This document shows, piece by piece, positions 1-11,568 of a stretch of DNA of 64,000 nucleotides; the stretch's first letter is position 1, and each line of letters starts with the position of its first letter. This DNA comes from Tetrapyrgos nigripes (Eukaryota > Basidiomycota > Agaricomycetes > Agaricales > Campanellaceae). Where the stretch lies: assembly GCA_013368315.1 (NCBI GenBank), contig JAACJM010000314.1, forward strand, positions 1 through 64,000, read 5' to 3'. Both the position numbers and the translations under genes were made by a program. Under the pieces are notes generated by a model that worked only from the letters and a program-made list of their open reading frames with translations, was not told the origin of the DNA and made no database searches.

Positions 1-110
1 GAAGGCCGGGTCGGGCCAGGGTCAGTGGCTGTACAGGGTCATTGGGGTCAGTCCAGGGGGGTCAGTGGCCAATGGGGTCATGACCCTGACCGTGGCAAGA
101 CTGAGTGGCT
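1..110. repeat. GGTCA-rich short-period repeat
   Basis: The first 110 bases contain many irregularly spaced copies of GGTCA or GGGTCA, including GGGGTCATGACCC around position 75-85, which is itself palindromic. No gene is visible. It may be the end of an element that begins before the window. Confidence 0.4.
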
Positions 111-1022
111 GTGGTCAATCAAGTCCTCTTGATGATTGCATCCATGGCTTAACTTCAACGGAGACCAAGTTAATCAATCTAAATTCATTAAGCAAAGAGA
201 ACCTATATGGTTGCTGAGCAGGGACAGGTAGGGTTTTCGACCTCAGGCTCAAGATCGAGAGGATGTGCCTTTCTGCAGAACATCAGTGATGCTCTCATTA
301 GCAACAAGAATGCGAAGCGCGTGCCTCGTGTACTCTCTTATTGTCTCTCTGCCCTTAGGGCTTCAAGAATCTCTCGACATTTCTCGAATCTTTTCTGTGG
401 ATAGGCGGGCAATAAGTTGGTCTTGGTCCAATTCCGAGGAGTGTGCAAGACGGAGAAGACTGCAATACCAGAGATTGGGACAGGCTGTTTTCCTGACTGT
501 CATTGGGTTTCTGGGACCTGGACAGTCTTCTCTGCCTTGCACACTCCTCGGAACTGGACCAAGACCAGCTTATTCCCTCCCTATCCATGGAAAAGATGGC
601 TTGGGCTCCAAGAATCTCTTGACATTTCTCGAGTCTGTCAAGAGATCCTTGAAGCCTGAGTTGTCCTCATTGGCCAGAGGATGTGTTGGAAATTCTATTG
701 GAGTGCCTGTGCAGAGCACAGGAAGAAGAACTAAGGGTGAAGAGATGATAAGAAAGTATATGAGGCATGTGCTTCCGAGTTGCGTTCTTGTTGCTAGCGA
801 GAGCACTGCTGGACGTTCTACAGAAAGGTGCATCCTCTTGATCTTGAGCCTGAGGTCAAAAAAACCTACCTGTCCCTGCTCAGCAATCATAACCTAGAAT
901 AGAAGACCTTAAACAAGGCAGATGCGTAGTGAGGCTTTGTATCACTATACCATCTGACGGTCTTAGTCTATAGATACCTGAATGCATCATTGAAATTACA
1001 AGGCAGGGCATACTCAGTAAGT
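111..1022 (+). repeat. Dispersed repeat copy split by a foldback element
   Basis: Bases 111-205 and 892-1022 together match one continuous dispersed repeat also present at about 4,655-4,860 and 20,880-21,080. Shared words include ACCAAGTTAATC, CCATCTGACGGTCTTAGTC and GGGCATACT. In the other two copies the halves are adjacent, so this copy has been split by the insertion at 206-891. The family carries no gene I recognise. Confidence 0.75.
206..891. mobile_element. Foldback (long inverted repeat) transposable element, 686 bp
   Basis: Nearly the whole element is two inverted arms. The left end TATGGTTGCTGAGCAGGGA is mirrored at 873-891 (reverse complement TATGATTGCTGAGCAGGGA). Internal blocks also pair: 417-465 with 526-573, and 357-400 with 580-660. 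It is flanked by a 5 bp direct repeat ACCTA (201-205 and 892-896). Related repeat copies at 4,731-4,745 and 20,948-20,960 show the undivided target, so the ends are well supported. The open frames here are products of the palindrome, not genes. It has no transposase and must be mobilised in trans; the superfamily is unknown. Confidence 0.85.
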
Positions 1023-2634
1023 GTAAGGGACCAAGCCACGAGCGTTGAAGAGGCTCGAAGAAGACCTAGAACCTTAGGGGAAAAACCAGAGTTGATTCTG
1101 CTAAGGAATCAAGTACAGTTGAATATCTCACATTGCATCACCTTGAATTGCATATTGCAAAGGATTTTTGAGGAATTTTTGGCCATTTTCCTGCCAAAAT
1201 GCTCTCACAATGCATAAATTATATTAAAATCTGACAAAAAAGAATGAGATCAAGAATGAGTAAATAATGAGAAGGTTTGAGGAACACTAATGACTTATTC
1301 CGACAGAAAAAAAATGTCTACATGTAGGCTGCAAGTATACAAAAATTTTCACTAAAAAGCCCTGGCTTAGGCCCAAGCCCAGCCAGGCCCTCTTTGGGCT
1401 TGGGCCTCAAATTTACGAAGCTCAGGCCTCACAAAACCATGCCCAAGCCCAGGCCCGCACATCACTAGTATTGGCCCAGGTCGTCCAGGACTTTTATATG
1501 CATTTTCATTGACACTTTCCCTGCGTTATCACTTAGCGACACAATTGTGTACACCAATGATGGCGCCAGAGAGAGCTTGACTTTTAACTGTCTGGATCAA
1601 AACCCAGAGTAGTCTAGGTAGTAAATTGACTGTCTGCTGCCCAGAGGCATTCCACTCGACCTCTGAGACTAGAACGGGACTTATCTGTACTGTCGCCAAT
1701 GCAAGTTTTTCGTGCCGTTATCTGATCCATTACTGTCGCTCATTCTTCTTCAAGTTTGTCACTTGTGTTGGAATTACAATCTGCCAGAGACAGCTGGTTT
1801 CGGACTTTTCCATAAAACTGTATAGTACACAAACTTTACTTTCTTTTTACATTCTATTCTTTATCAATTGCCTCACTGTACACTACATAGGACAATTGTA
1901 TATTTTGTTGCTGCTTCTCTCTTTGCTGTCATGCTCTCGCCATTGTGCTCCTGCCCTTGTCATCAATTTTCTCAATGTTTCAGGTTGAAATTTAACAGTT
2001 CTGTCACTGTCTGCACTTAAAGATAATGTACGGATCGTACAGACATCATCATTATGTAGACTGTAGAGACAACATATGGCACTGGCTGTACTCTATGGCC
2101 TGTACTACTGCCCATTGTCCAAGAAATACTAGAATTGACATGCAGATATCTCTTAAATGATGAGCTAGAGGACGGAGGCAGGGTATATGAAGGATAATGA
2201 TAGCGAGGCATGAGAATTTGGGTGAATGTAAAATCAAAAAGAAAGAAGAAATGAAAGCCTCAAAATGCAATATGAACCTAGGGATCCTGAGCATTCTTGA
2301 TGATAGCGTCACGCGGACGAAGAAATGATTGTGCAGTGGTGGCATGAGCAGAAATGGTCATACAACGCCAAAAGCCAAAGGAGGAGCGGAACGCGGAGGA
2401 GGTAGTTGCGAGCCTCTGCATAGTTTACCATCAAGCACCGTCAGCGCGACCCGGGGGCACTAATAGCGTCATATAGGTAACACGAGGCTCCTCAAAACAA
2501 ACATCCAGAATTTGTGGCCAGTCAGAGCTTGTTTAAATATATTAAATAGGATACAATGTAGAATACTTAGTATGTAGAGAGAGGTTTACTGCCCTGGCCA
2601 TTGCATAAATACGAAATGTCGTCAATGAGTCGAA
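1023..2634. other. Gene-poor stretch with one hAT-like terminus
   Basis: I see no supportable gene here. Bases about 1,355-1,467 resemble the right end of the hAT element at 11,569-12,527: the same GC-rich AAGCCC/GGGCTTGGGC subterminal repeats and the same terminus GCACATCACTA at 1,457-1,467. No matching left end TAGTGATGTGC was found upstream, so this is a solo or truncated end. The rest is AT-rich unique sequence. Confidence 0.5.
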
Positions 2635-4097
2635 TCAAACCTGTTGAAATTCCCATCTTTTTCCGGTCAAAGGAATATCACTCTGAGAAGAGTTCGATAC
2701 GTGTGACTTGGGCCCTTTCAACTCGAGCATGAACTCCTCCTCGGTTTCCATCAGTCTCCCGACATGGAACACATTGTAGGTAAAGGTTGCGAGGAGGACA
2801 AAAAGGGCGTCAAATACGACTATTTTTGTGATTGAAATGATTGAGCTTTACATTAATTGTAAATATGAGAAGGGCACGCACGGAAAGGCCATTCAGTGGT
2901 GATGATCTTGCCTTGAAACCCGTCTGCGAGCTCTGCCGTTCGATAGATGGCACTGAAGTCCCAAGATTATTCATATGCTTAGTCGTAGAACCAACTTCAA
3001 TCTTACTCACCGAACGAAGAGCAAAGCTGTATTGAACCCAATAGCACAGATCAGGAGCTGAATTTTCCCGTGTATCTTTCCTCGTGGAGTTTCCTCGGGG
3101 CCTGTAGAACGTACGGGCCTGTCCTCATGATGTGCTCTGAAAAACATGTATGCAAGAACGCAGAAGCACGTTATGATTACTGCGGTGGGTAAGAACGAAA
3201 GTCAGCGAGGAAGTAAGTAGTTAGTCGAGTCTGACTCACTCAGCTGGAAGATGATACCGCCCAACATAATGTTACTTCCCTGAGGATGGTTTGAGTATCA
3301 GACGAACGGGGATGATGGCAAACATACATACGAGATCGACGGTACTCTGGGGTTTGTCATCACCAGAAGCGATGGCACCTCCAACTGATTGAACGACGAG
3401 AGCGATAATATCCTGAATCATTAAGCGTTAACGGGTGGTTTTGTTGAGTAGTAGATGAATTCATGAGAGCCGGACTTACACAGCTGAAAAAGATTTTCGT
3501 GTCTGTCGATGTGGCAGAGTGTAAGTAACCGACGTGGTGGAACAAGTTGTTACTTACACAATCTCGGTCTGAGTCTGCTATAAGTCGTTCCAAGCCTCCT
3601 AATGATTCTACCAAACATAACGAAATTGGCCGCTAGCAATGGCGTAGGTGCAATGATCGTGCACACGATTCTAGAAGCGTATACTGGTGAGCATGACACA
3701 ATTGAAATGGAATATGGAAGCGACGTACTGAATCATGTAAGGATTACTCTGCAGGACATCATGACTCGACCATACACGTCCAATCCATCCAGCAATCTCA
3801 AGAAGTCCGGACAGCACAACGGTGTAGAGCAAGAACCATCGACGATAAAAGATAGATTGAACAAGGTGAAGGACTGCAAATCAAATGAATCAATACTTCG
3901 AACTGTAGGACGCGTATACCATGCACGAATTTTTTCGACTTACCAGTCACGATAATGAAGAAAGCCAAAAACATAGTACTAAGCGAGGCATTTGGTGTAT
4001 ATCCATAAGGGCTTTCCAGGAGCGCATGGCGCTCAGGACCAGTAGAGTTGCCATCTTCCACCCGGGAAGTAAGCGCTTGGGAATATGTGTCCAACAT
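2635..4097 (-). CDS. RTA1-like seven-span membrane protein (intact)
   Basis: RTA1/RTM1-family proteins are fungal plasma-membrane proteins linked to lipid movement and resistance to membrane-active compounds such as aminocholesterol. Nine exons join with consistent phase: 4097-3944, 3873-3729, 3670-3558, 3502-3480, 3412-3332, 3279-3240, 3179-3011, 2952-2882 and 2819-2635. They give 326 aa, close to the family's usual length. Family marks seen: PYGYTP near the N-terminus, IIAPTPLLAANF then FGRIIRRLG, SCDIIALVVQSVGG with GGAIASG, a TAELADGF block before TEWPF, and FDALFVLLATFTYNVFHVGR. Hydrophobic segments fit seven spans. No stop or frameshift was seen. Two related loci, 15909-20405 and 35448-36827, are broken, so this is the working copy in the window. 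The substrate cannot be read from sequence. Confidence 0.88.
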
Positions 4098-4439
4098 ACT
4101 GCTCGATAGGTTTGTCTTGGTCTAGTAGAATTTTTGGGCGTGAAAGACAGACGAAGCAGCTGAAACTTGGTTGAAGCAGAGAAGAGAAAAGAAACTGACG
4201 AACGGTGGATGAAGAGGTGGCGTTTTAAGGTGGCGGCGACAAGCCTAACCGCAGCAAATGAAGAGAGCCTCGCTGTAAGCTTGGGTCGCTGGATAAGTAT
4301 CTACGCGGAATGGACACGATCATTGCAGGTAGTGATAATGCATGCACTGCAATAAGGATTCTGAATGGGATCTGCCGGAGGACTGACAATAATTATAAGC
4401 GATCAATAGCGCAGCAAAAAGGGACATCAGGGAAACGGC

Positions 4440-4866
4440 GCGCTATGTCTGCAGAATATGTTACAACTGTTGACATTCCGGGTGATTAGAGGGCCAGATT
4501 ACCAAAAAAGGGCACTGAATAGTTGAATGCAATGGGGCAATGGGAAGCTGCGGGCCGCAGGTGTTTTCCTGCTGCGCATCCCGAAGCCATTCTCTGAGCT
4601 TGCAGTCGCAGTCATACCGTCCATGGTTTAAGCAGTCATTTGTGGCTGCGGTCAATCAAGCGCTCTCGATTGCATCCAGGACTTATAGCAACGGGGACCA
4701 AGTTAATCGAATCCAAATTCATTGAGCGAAGAGGACCTAGAATAGACCTTAGACCAGGAAAACGGGTAGTAAGACTTCGTATCACTGTACCATCTGATGG
4801 TCTTATTCTATGAATGCCTAATCGCATGAAATTACAGAGCAAGGCATACTTGGTAAGGTCCCTACT
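4440..4866 (+). repeat. Dispersed repeat copy with an intact foldback target site
   Basis: It shares long blocks with 20,790-21,080, such as GCGCATCCCGAAGCCATTCT and GCGGTCAATCAAG, and its second half matches 111-205 plus 892-1022. The uninterrupted GAGGACCTAGAATAG at 4,731-4,745 is the empty version of the site hit by the foldback element at 206-891. A run of G follows at about 4,870. Bases 4,098-4,440, upstream of the RTA1-like gene, show no other feature. Confidence 0.7.
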
Positions 4867-5222
4867 CAAGGGGGGGGGGGGGCAAATCTTGAATAAAAGA
4901 TATCGAAAATTTTTTTAAGGTCTCGACTGAGAGACCGACCGAGCGAGCAGTTACATAACAAACCATATAAGGCAAGTTCCCACGTGTAATGAGCCAGCCG
5001 CGTCATCGTCTCAGCTCCACGCTGCCAGTACATCAGTCCCTAAGCCTTTCGCGGTCGCTCCCAACCCCCTAAAACATTATAAATACTCTTTCTTTTGCAT
5101 ATATAGACTACGAATGTCAAAAATTGAAAGCCAATGGTACTGCAAACACCACGATTGGATCAATTGTCCAGCCCTGCTAAGCTCTACTTACCGGCTACTG
5201 ACAATGGTATCAAGACAGTATT

Positions 5223-6276
5223 CTACCAACATTTACTCCTTTTATGAGGATGCTGAGCTTTGCAAGCTTCACAAATCCAGTCAGAGCTCTGTCTGGATAG
5301 ACCCGCACAGCTCAGATGGTACTAAATGACACTGGTAAGCTGTCAATAGCCTTGTCAATTTCACGAGAACTTACATATCCTGTTTCACACCCATTAGCGC
5401 GACATTTAATGATGAAGGGGTCGTTGGGATCAAGAATGGTGTCTTCGCAGATACAGGTACCATAAGAGACCTGTTCAGTTGCTTTTTGTGTTGTAGTACG
5501 TTTTCTTGTTGTTCGTCTTGACGATTCTTTCTCTAGAGATGGCTCTTCTTCTGCTATCCCTTTCTCTTCGTTGGCGGGATCAACATTTGCACTCTGGAAA
5601 TCTAAAAATGTGTTCGGTTATGATGTCCTTATACCAATTGACATTACTCACCTTCTATAGCAGGAGTAACTGTATGCCTCATGTCTGTATCATTCACAAC
5701 AAGGCTGAGATCTGCCATTACCGGTAATTCTGTTTGGTAAGTTAGTATCGTCCAGATCAGTTCAACATCAGCACTGACACCTACCTTGAGATGGGACTCG
5801 ACCATCAGTCCATAAGTTTAGATGGTCTTCATCTTCCTGCTCCGAGTCGGACTCGGAACCTTCAACTACCAGACGCACGGACTCTAGAAACTGATGGTAA
5901 GGTGGCTTCAATCTCGCTCGTCGCAGGTTCGCTGATGATAGGTTCTTGATTCTCTCGCTCAGATACCTCGTACACATTTGTCGCCTGTTCGGAGTCAAGA
6001 TCAAGTGAGTTTTCCTTCAAAACCGTCTATCAAAATTACTGTTACATACGTTAGGGCCAGTCTTGAACTGTGTCCTTCAGATATGACAAGGCGAGTTCTC
6101 TTCTTAGACGTTTGTGTACGTGCTTCTTTCTGTCGGGGGTTAAGCTATCTATATTAGGACATGAGATGGATTTCCGAGTGAACCGGAACAGGTATGATGT
6201 AGGGACAAAGTCTCTAGCGTCAGGAACACCGACATTAGGTTGCAAACACTTTGAGAACCCATCAGGGAGATTCTGA
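5223..6276 (-). pseudogene. 3' part of a transposon-type gene ending in a PHD-like zinc finger
   Basis: On the minus strand a chain of exons with good GT/AG borders ends at a TAG at 5223-5225. The last exons encode a C4HC3 arrangement: CICED, FIIKC, NGCETGY, YHLSCAGL and DWICEAC. It spaces like a PHD finger and is followed by a basic tail. Upstream, after a 64 aa piece starting near 6245 rich in Arg and Lys, the frame runs into acidic, low-complexity sequence. No N-terminal half or catalytic core is visible, and the locus is missing from the duplicate block at 20,790-24,370. I infer a truncated transposon-derived gene; it could also be a degenerate host chromatin protein. Flanks at about 4,890-4,950 and 6,300-6,350 share AAAAATTTTTTAAG followed by GACCGACCGA-type repeats. 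Confidence 0.45.
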
Positions 6277-6720
6277 AGCCTTCTAGACCCTTCAAAAAAA
6301 TTTCATATCAAAAATTTTTTAAGACCTCGGCCCTCGACCGACCGACCGACCGACCAACCCGATGTCACGGCATCACGGCCCGCCCCCCCTCCCCCCCTTG
6401 TCCCTACTAGCAAGGAAAGAACGAGGCTCTCTTTCCTTGCTTCACTGAGGCCCTTCCCGTTGAGATATGGAAGTTATCTCCTGCAGCATTCTGGAACAGG
6501 GTGATGCATAATCTCCCAGTAACAGGAAAACCCAGTAAGTATTCATTCTTGCGCTCCTTGAAAGCCTTGGAAAAGTAGGAGGAGGTTTAGAAGGCAAAAA
6601 AGCATGTGCCGGCTTTCCGGCTAATTTCAAAACACCGTCGGATCTGTCACCATTGCCCCTATCCTCGGTAACCATAAAATAATCTGATGGATATTACTGA
6701 TAAATGACATGGGAAACGAG

Positions 6721-6728
6721 TATATAAA
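6721..6728 (+). promoter_or_regulatory. TATA box of the first GST gene
   Basis: TATATAAA lies 51 bp upstream of the ATG at 6772. The second GST gene has the same motif at the same distance (45258 to 45309), and the GST remnant at 21,330-21,480 has CATATAAA at the matching place. Confidence 0.65.
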
Positions 6729-6771
6729 CGTAGCAGATATCGATTTCATCGTCAGACTTCCCTTTGCTAAC

Positions 6772-7579
6772 ATGTCCGATGACAGCACTATCACCTTCTA
6801 CGACATCCCAGCCAAAAATGGGTTGCCGTGGTCTCCCAATACCTGGAAAATCCGGTAAGTACATACTTCAAGTTCTGATCCCCTCCACAGCGGATACTTA
6901 CGGTATTGAGGCTCGTAGCTACGCTCTAAACTACAAACGTATTCCATACAAGGTAGTCTGGGTCGAATACCCCGATATCAAAGGCGAGATGGAGAAGCTC
7001 AGTATTCAGCCGACTGATACCTACCCCGATGGCTCTCCTGGGCCGTGCTATACTCTCCCCGCAGTCTATGATCCAGCTACTAAGCGCGGTATCAGCGATT
7101 CCGTTCTCATAGCTCGATATCTCGACGATACCTATCCCGATCGACCCATGCTCTTCCCTCCCGAGACTCGGACGCTCCAGGCACCTTGGAGCGACGTCCT
7201 GACCTGGCCTTTCTTGGCGCCGATGTTCCAATTCTTGATGCCTGCGACGACGTGGCTCATGAATCCACCCAGTGAGAAAGTCTTGAGGGCTAAAATGCCC
7301 ATTCCCATGGAAGAGGTGTATCCGAGTGGAGAGAAGAAAGTGGTTGAATGGCAAAAGGTCGAAAAGGGCTTTGCGAAGATGGAGAAATGGTTTGAAAAGG
7401 AAGATACGTTTATTTGTGGTAAGACCGTGACTTTTGCCGACTTTGCGTTGGGAGCGTATTTGATGTGGACCAAGGTTGTCTTGGGTTCAGACAGCACAGA
7501 ATGGAAGGACGTTGCCAGTTGGAATAATGGTAGATGGGGAAAGTTCTTGCAATCATTGGAGAAGTACGAGAAGCTTTAA
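6772..7579 (+). CDS. Glutathione transferase, fungal GSTFuA type, copy 1
   Basis: Cytosolic glutathione transferases of the fungal FuA class (related to bacterial LigE) bind glutathione and detoxify or carry small aromatic ligands, often plant or wood derived. Exons 6772-6854 and 6919-7579 give 247 aa. The N-terminal thioredoxin-like half shows TFYDIPA, WSPNTWKIRYALNYK, YTLPAVYD and the SDS glutathione-binding turn in GISDSVLIARYLD. The helical C-terminal half holds DTFICGKTVTFADFALGAYL. The intron uses GT-AG and ends at CGTAG, which restores the KIRYALNYK run. The enclosed CGGATACTT after the nearer CAG is intron, not exon. A paralogue lies at 45309-46113 and a fragment at 21,380-21,480. Confidence 0.88.
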
Positions 7580-7803
7580 AAGTATTTGTATACTTACAAG
7601 ATAGAAATCGATAGCTTGTGCACTATATACATACCTTGTATACGTACCTCTCTTTTGCCTTTTAACTTTAGAAAATCGTCCACTTTCCAATGTCACGGTT
7701 TTTGGATTCAACATTTTATAGTATGTCTAGAACGAGATATACAGCTGGAAACGAAGTACGCTACCATTCGAGTCATAGGCATTAAGAATATTGACAGTAG
7801 AGC

Positions 7804-8618
7804 TCAGTACTCTGTGGTCAGAAGTTAATGAGACCATGAGCCATTCGCGCTAGCTTGATAGAAGAACTTACCGTCTACTAATGTAATGGTTTGTGAAGCG
7901 ATCAAAGCAGGCGATTCTCGCAAAAAATCACAGCCTGCTGCGCTCTGAAAATGAGATACTAGAGCACTCTTAGCTAGAACACAAAGTGAAGGAAATATTA
8001 GCATCCCATCACTGCCAGACCAATCTGGGTAGCATACCTGTGTACTCTTCCTATGAGACAACGACATAATACATGAGTCCGTTTGGTGGCCAATATTCGT
8101 ACTACAAGATTCAAGACTTACAATGTTGACATATGCGCCGGTAGGGTTACCATTGCTGTCCACTACACGAACTGGGCGATAAGTAAGCTGTGAGGTTAAT
8201 CAATATACATCCAAACTTACGATGAGACTGAGAAACGTACAGTATCAGGCTCAGCACCTGTGGCTACGAATGATTGAATGTTTTCGACGAGTTCTTCCAA
8301 TCTCGCTTCCTGAGAAACACAGTAAGCGCCAAAGACAAAGACAAGACCCTGCCAGTTGACATACCCCGCCTTCAACTGCCTGTACATTCACGATAATCAT
8401 GAATTTTCCGCTGCTCGTCTTATTTCTATATGCAAAATATATCAGAATTTATGACCAGAATGCCAATCAGATCGTGGAGAGAGAGAGACTCACGGCAAAG
8501 CACTGAGATCTGGTAGGAGGTCTGCACATCTCTGCGAATAATCTCCACGAGCCACACTTGAGGCCCAAGTGGGAACCAGGAGAAGAGCAGTGAGCAAAAG
8601 GCTGCTGAACTTGAACAT
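7804..8618 (-). CDS. Small secreted protein, copy 1
   Basis: The start is ATG at 8618-8616, opening a signal peptide: MFKFSSLLLTALLLVPTWAS, with probable cleavage after AS. Mature sequence of roughly 110 aa follows through several short exons. Recognisable pieces in order are CADLLPDLSALP, SGKFMIIVNVQAVEGG, EARLEELVENIQSFVATG, YRPVRVVDSNGNPTGAYVNI, KSALVSHFQSAAGC and LIASQTITLVD, with a TGA at 7806-7804. One exon is only about a dozen bases long, so a shorter model is possible. I do not recognise the family; the layout suggests a small secreted or wall protein. It lies tail to tail with the GST gene, about 225 bp apart. A close paralogue sits at 22026-22868. Confidence 0.7.
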
Positions 8619-9295
8619 GAATGAGACTTGATGGCAATGGTTGACATTTGACTGCCTCCTTAAATACGATGCCTGAGGGTGACGAGCTTCAAGCCACACC
8701 TACTAGATGACTAAACGTCCGGTCAATATCGGCTCTCTTAAGCTGCAGCTGATATACATACTTCAGTTGAACACTCAAGGCATATGTTCAATGACTCACC
8801 TGTTCTTGAAATTGTACAGCGAGCCATTTACGGAATTCCGCCATCAGCCGCTAGTGCGACGATTGGTACCTAAGACGAAGCTGAACATTTGTCGAAGATT
8901 TACAGACTCTTCGTGCTTGGCTTCCTAGGCAGACTCAAGCTAGCAGGCTAGCTTATTAATAAGATCATCTTCCGGTGATGTCGGTGCGGTGAGGTCGCTC
9001 CCCATAGAAGTATGTATTTTAGAGAAACGCACCGTTGTTTCGCCCAATATTCCTTTCAGGCATCTCCTCTGCGGAAAGGTACGCAGTTGCAAGGTCCACG
9101 TAATTCTACGCAGAGACGGACATACAAAAAAGCTGTCATAACGATAATTGCGAGCAAAAACTTTGTAGGGAAAACCAGGAATATCACGTCGTAAAAGTAC
9201 GGTACCGATGCTCTATATTCCAGTGTCCTATCCACATTGCAATCGATTCTGCCCTTATTTTCAGAGGGGTTCAGGCAAGACACAAAGGCAAAAGC
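8619..9295. other. Intergenic sequence with an empty MITE target site
   Basis: No firm gene is seen. The sequence around 9,115-9,150 (GACATACAAAAAAGCTGTCA) is the unoccupied counterpart of the hairpin MITE site at 23,788-24,261. A possible short minus-strand exon near 8,790-8,870, ending in an exon/GTGAGT border, has no recognisable product. Confidence 0.5.
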
Positions 9296-10283
9296 TGGGT
9301 AAATCCCCGACTCCGATCCGATCCGACCGGAGGGAGGAGAGGGACGTGTCCCACCGATCGATCAGCCGGTCCTGGCAAGGGGGATTTAAATTTTGAAACG
9401 GAGATTTCCGCATGAAGTCATTTGTTACCATCGCGTTCCATCGGCTTCTTCGGCTCATATCATATGTCCCGATTCCCGCCCTTTGATGAGGCTCACTGGT
9501 GCTATCCCTCTGTATTCTGAGGTACTATACAGCTAATATATGATTTTGAGACATGTGTAGTACACATTATAAGCTTTTTTGGGTAGTTGGTGCATTGTGC
9601 AGTGGGAGAATCCAGCTTTGACCCCTAGAAACCTTACTCGCTTGGAATTTCCTCCTTGGCTGCGCTCGTAGTGGAAAAAACTAGGCTACTTACTAGGTAT
9701 GAAAGAAAACTAGTCTTTTCCCTGTCAATGTCTTGATTTAGCGCCAATCCTTCAGGTCAATGGTTAAATGATAGAATTTTTGTGTACTCATTGTCTCTGG
9801 GATACCTGGTCCAATTTGGCCACTTACTTTGATTTTGCAGCCTCAAGCATACTTCTTCTTCAGTGCAATTTAGTCATGCTGTGAGAAAAATCAGTGGGAT
9901 TGGCAGAACCTTACTGTTTGATGTCCTGTGCAAAGCACAGAAGAAAAATAGAATTTTAATCAAATCAAGTCTGTAAAACAGATGTCAAAGTGTATGGAGG
10001 TATACATCGATGATGCTTTTATTCTATGGGGTTGCCTAAGGCTAGCAAGAACAGACAGAGGAGCAAAATGATTGGATATGACTGGGAGCTTGCAGTGGGA
10101 AAAATGATAATCTAATCACTTTGTCAAACAGCAATAATAAAAGGGCACTTACATGCCACTTGATTAATCTTGATTAATGTCCAGACATGTGCCATGACCT
10201 GCTTTTTCACTGTTACCACCATGACTCTCTCCTAATGTCTTTGTCTGGCCGCCAATGCTTGCCCTTTTTTTCTCATTCCAACA

Positions 10284-11008
10284 TTGTCTGAGTCTTTACA
10301 ATGTTTGTCTGTTATAGACTTTCTCCATATTCACCAGTGTGTTGACCATAGTGCACCTAAAAAGCAATCAAAAGTGTTGAGAGCTCATTTCATTGCCAAT
10401 TTTGTTGCTGAAAAGCTGGCTCTTGCTGAGAATTCATCTATTGTGACTTTGTCTGCCCATGAGTATCAAGCCAAATGTCAAATAATAAACCGTGAATTTA
10501 GTGAGGGCTTTTGTCATCTTCTCGACCAAAAGATTTTATATTTAATGGTTCAATCTAGGCTGTCAAAGGCTTCAAACATTGGCTAACAGCCCCTGCCATT
10601 GTTGATGTCATAGTCTGTTCTTTGGACTCTCAATCATCTCAATTTCTGGCTGAACTTGTAATTTCTATTCCAGTGGCTACCATAATGAAAAATGGTTTAG
10701 TTGAATATCATATTCAGACTGCAGGTTTTGAAGGAAAGTCTAACTCATTATCTGTTTTCCTTTCCCATTTTTTTATTGCTCAATTGAGAATGTTGTTCAG
10801 TTTGTCTGATGAAGATCTGGTTCAACTGTTTTCATTCTATAGGCCTGAAAGTTGTGTTTCTACATTTGAGGATGAAGATTGTGTAACCATGGTTCAAAAA
10901 ATTTTGGCCAGTTTGTTTGGCACCATTGTTGATGTTATTTTTGACTATCCAGAAGTTGATTCAGACTCTGGATGTGAACAAGAATCCTCACAAAAACGTA
11001 ATTTCTGA
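10284..11008 (+). pseudogene. Unrecognised repeat-borne open frames, copy 1
   Basis: Two frames, 10284-10586 (100 aa) and 10622-11008 (128 aa), are conserved in the second repeat unit at 13,724-14,451. The conserved words (FLHIHQCVDHSAPKKQSK, EYQAKCQI, FLAELVISIPV, YRPESCVS) and mostly silent or mild differences suggest a protein that was once expressed. A frame change separates the halves in both copies, at about 10,555-10,600 here. I do not recognise the family; it is probably an element-encoded protein now decayed. Confidence 0.4.
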
Positions 11009-11568
11009 CCAGATTGATTTGTATTGACCACAGTTTTTGGAGGAAAGAGATCGATGGCTTTAGTTTGTCTCACAAATGAAAGGTATTGAAACAAATTCAA
11101 ATACATATATGAAGAATTACGAATCTGAATGTAATGAGGTTCGTACTTTATTGGACCTTTTTCACCATTTAAGCAGTGGTTTGGCTTTGTTTGGTGCTTC
11201 CACGTCTACATACTGGCCCCAGTTCCTGTCAAGCGGTGGTTTGGCTTTGGTTGACACTACCCTCTTTGGCTCTGGTGTTGAGTCAGGACTCAGACTCCTC
11301 AGTTTAGAACTAATCTCTGTAATCTCTGTAGCCTCTGAGTCTTGTACTTGTGTTTACTTTGCTGTGTCAAAATCAATTGTTTTGTGGCCCTCTAGCTTAT
11401 CTAACAATTCAATGAGGTCTATCATCCTGTTGAACTATGACATCATTAATCTAATTTTGGACTCTCCACCTCCTTCATCTCTTTTTTCTCTCGTTTTTTC
11501 TTTCACATATTTCAGCAAAGTTCCCTCAGAAGGATATGATGACACATACTTTTACTATATCCTCTTAC

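Larger units (their letters stand above)
4550..9290 (+). repeat. Segmental duplication block A (paired with 20,790-24,370)
   Basis: Sequence of this block recurs in the same order and orientation at 20,790-24,370. The shared order is the dispersed repeat, the GST promoter and first exon, the GST 3' flank, the small secreted protein gene on the minus strand, and a segment containing GCTGTCATAACGATAATTGCG. Block A keeps the full GST and lacks two MITEs found in the other block. The remnant gene at 5,223-6,276 and the GST body are absent from the other block. Confidence 0.8.

Noticed and set aside
265..897. A 210 aa open frame
   Set aside because: It lies inside a foldback element, repeats itself on the opposite strand, and has no family similarity; it is a product of the palindrome.
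1626..1988. A 120 aa Cys/Leu-rich frame
   Set aside because: No start context, family or splice support; AT/T-rich sequence gives such frames by chance.
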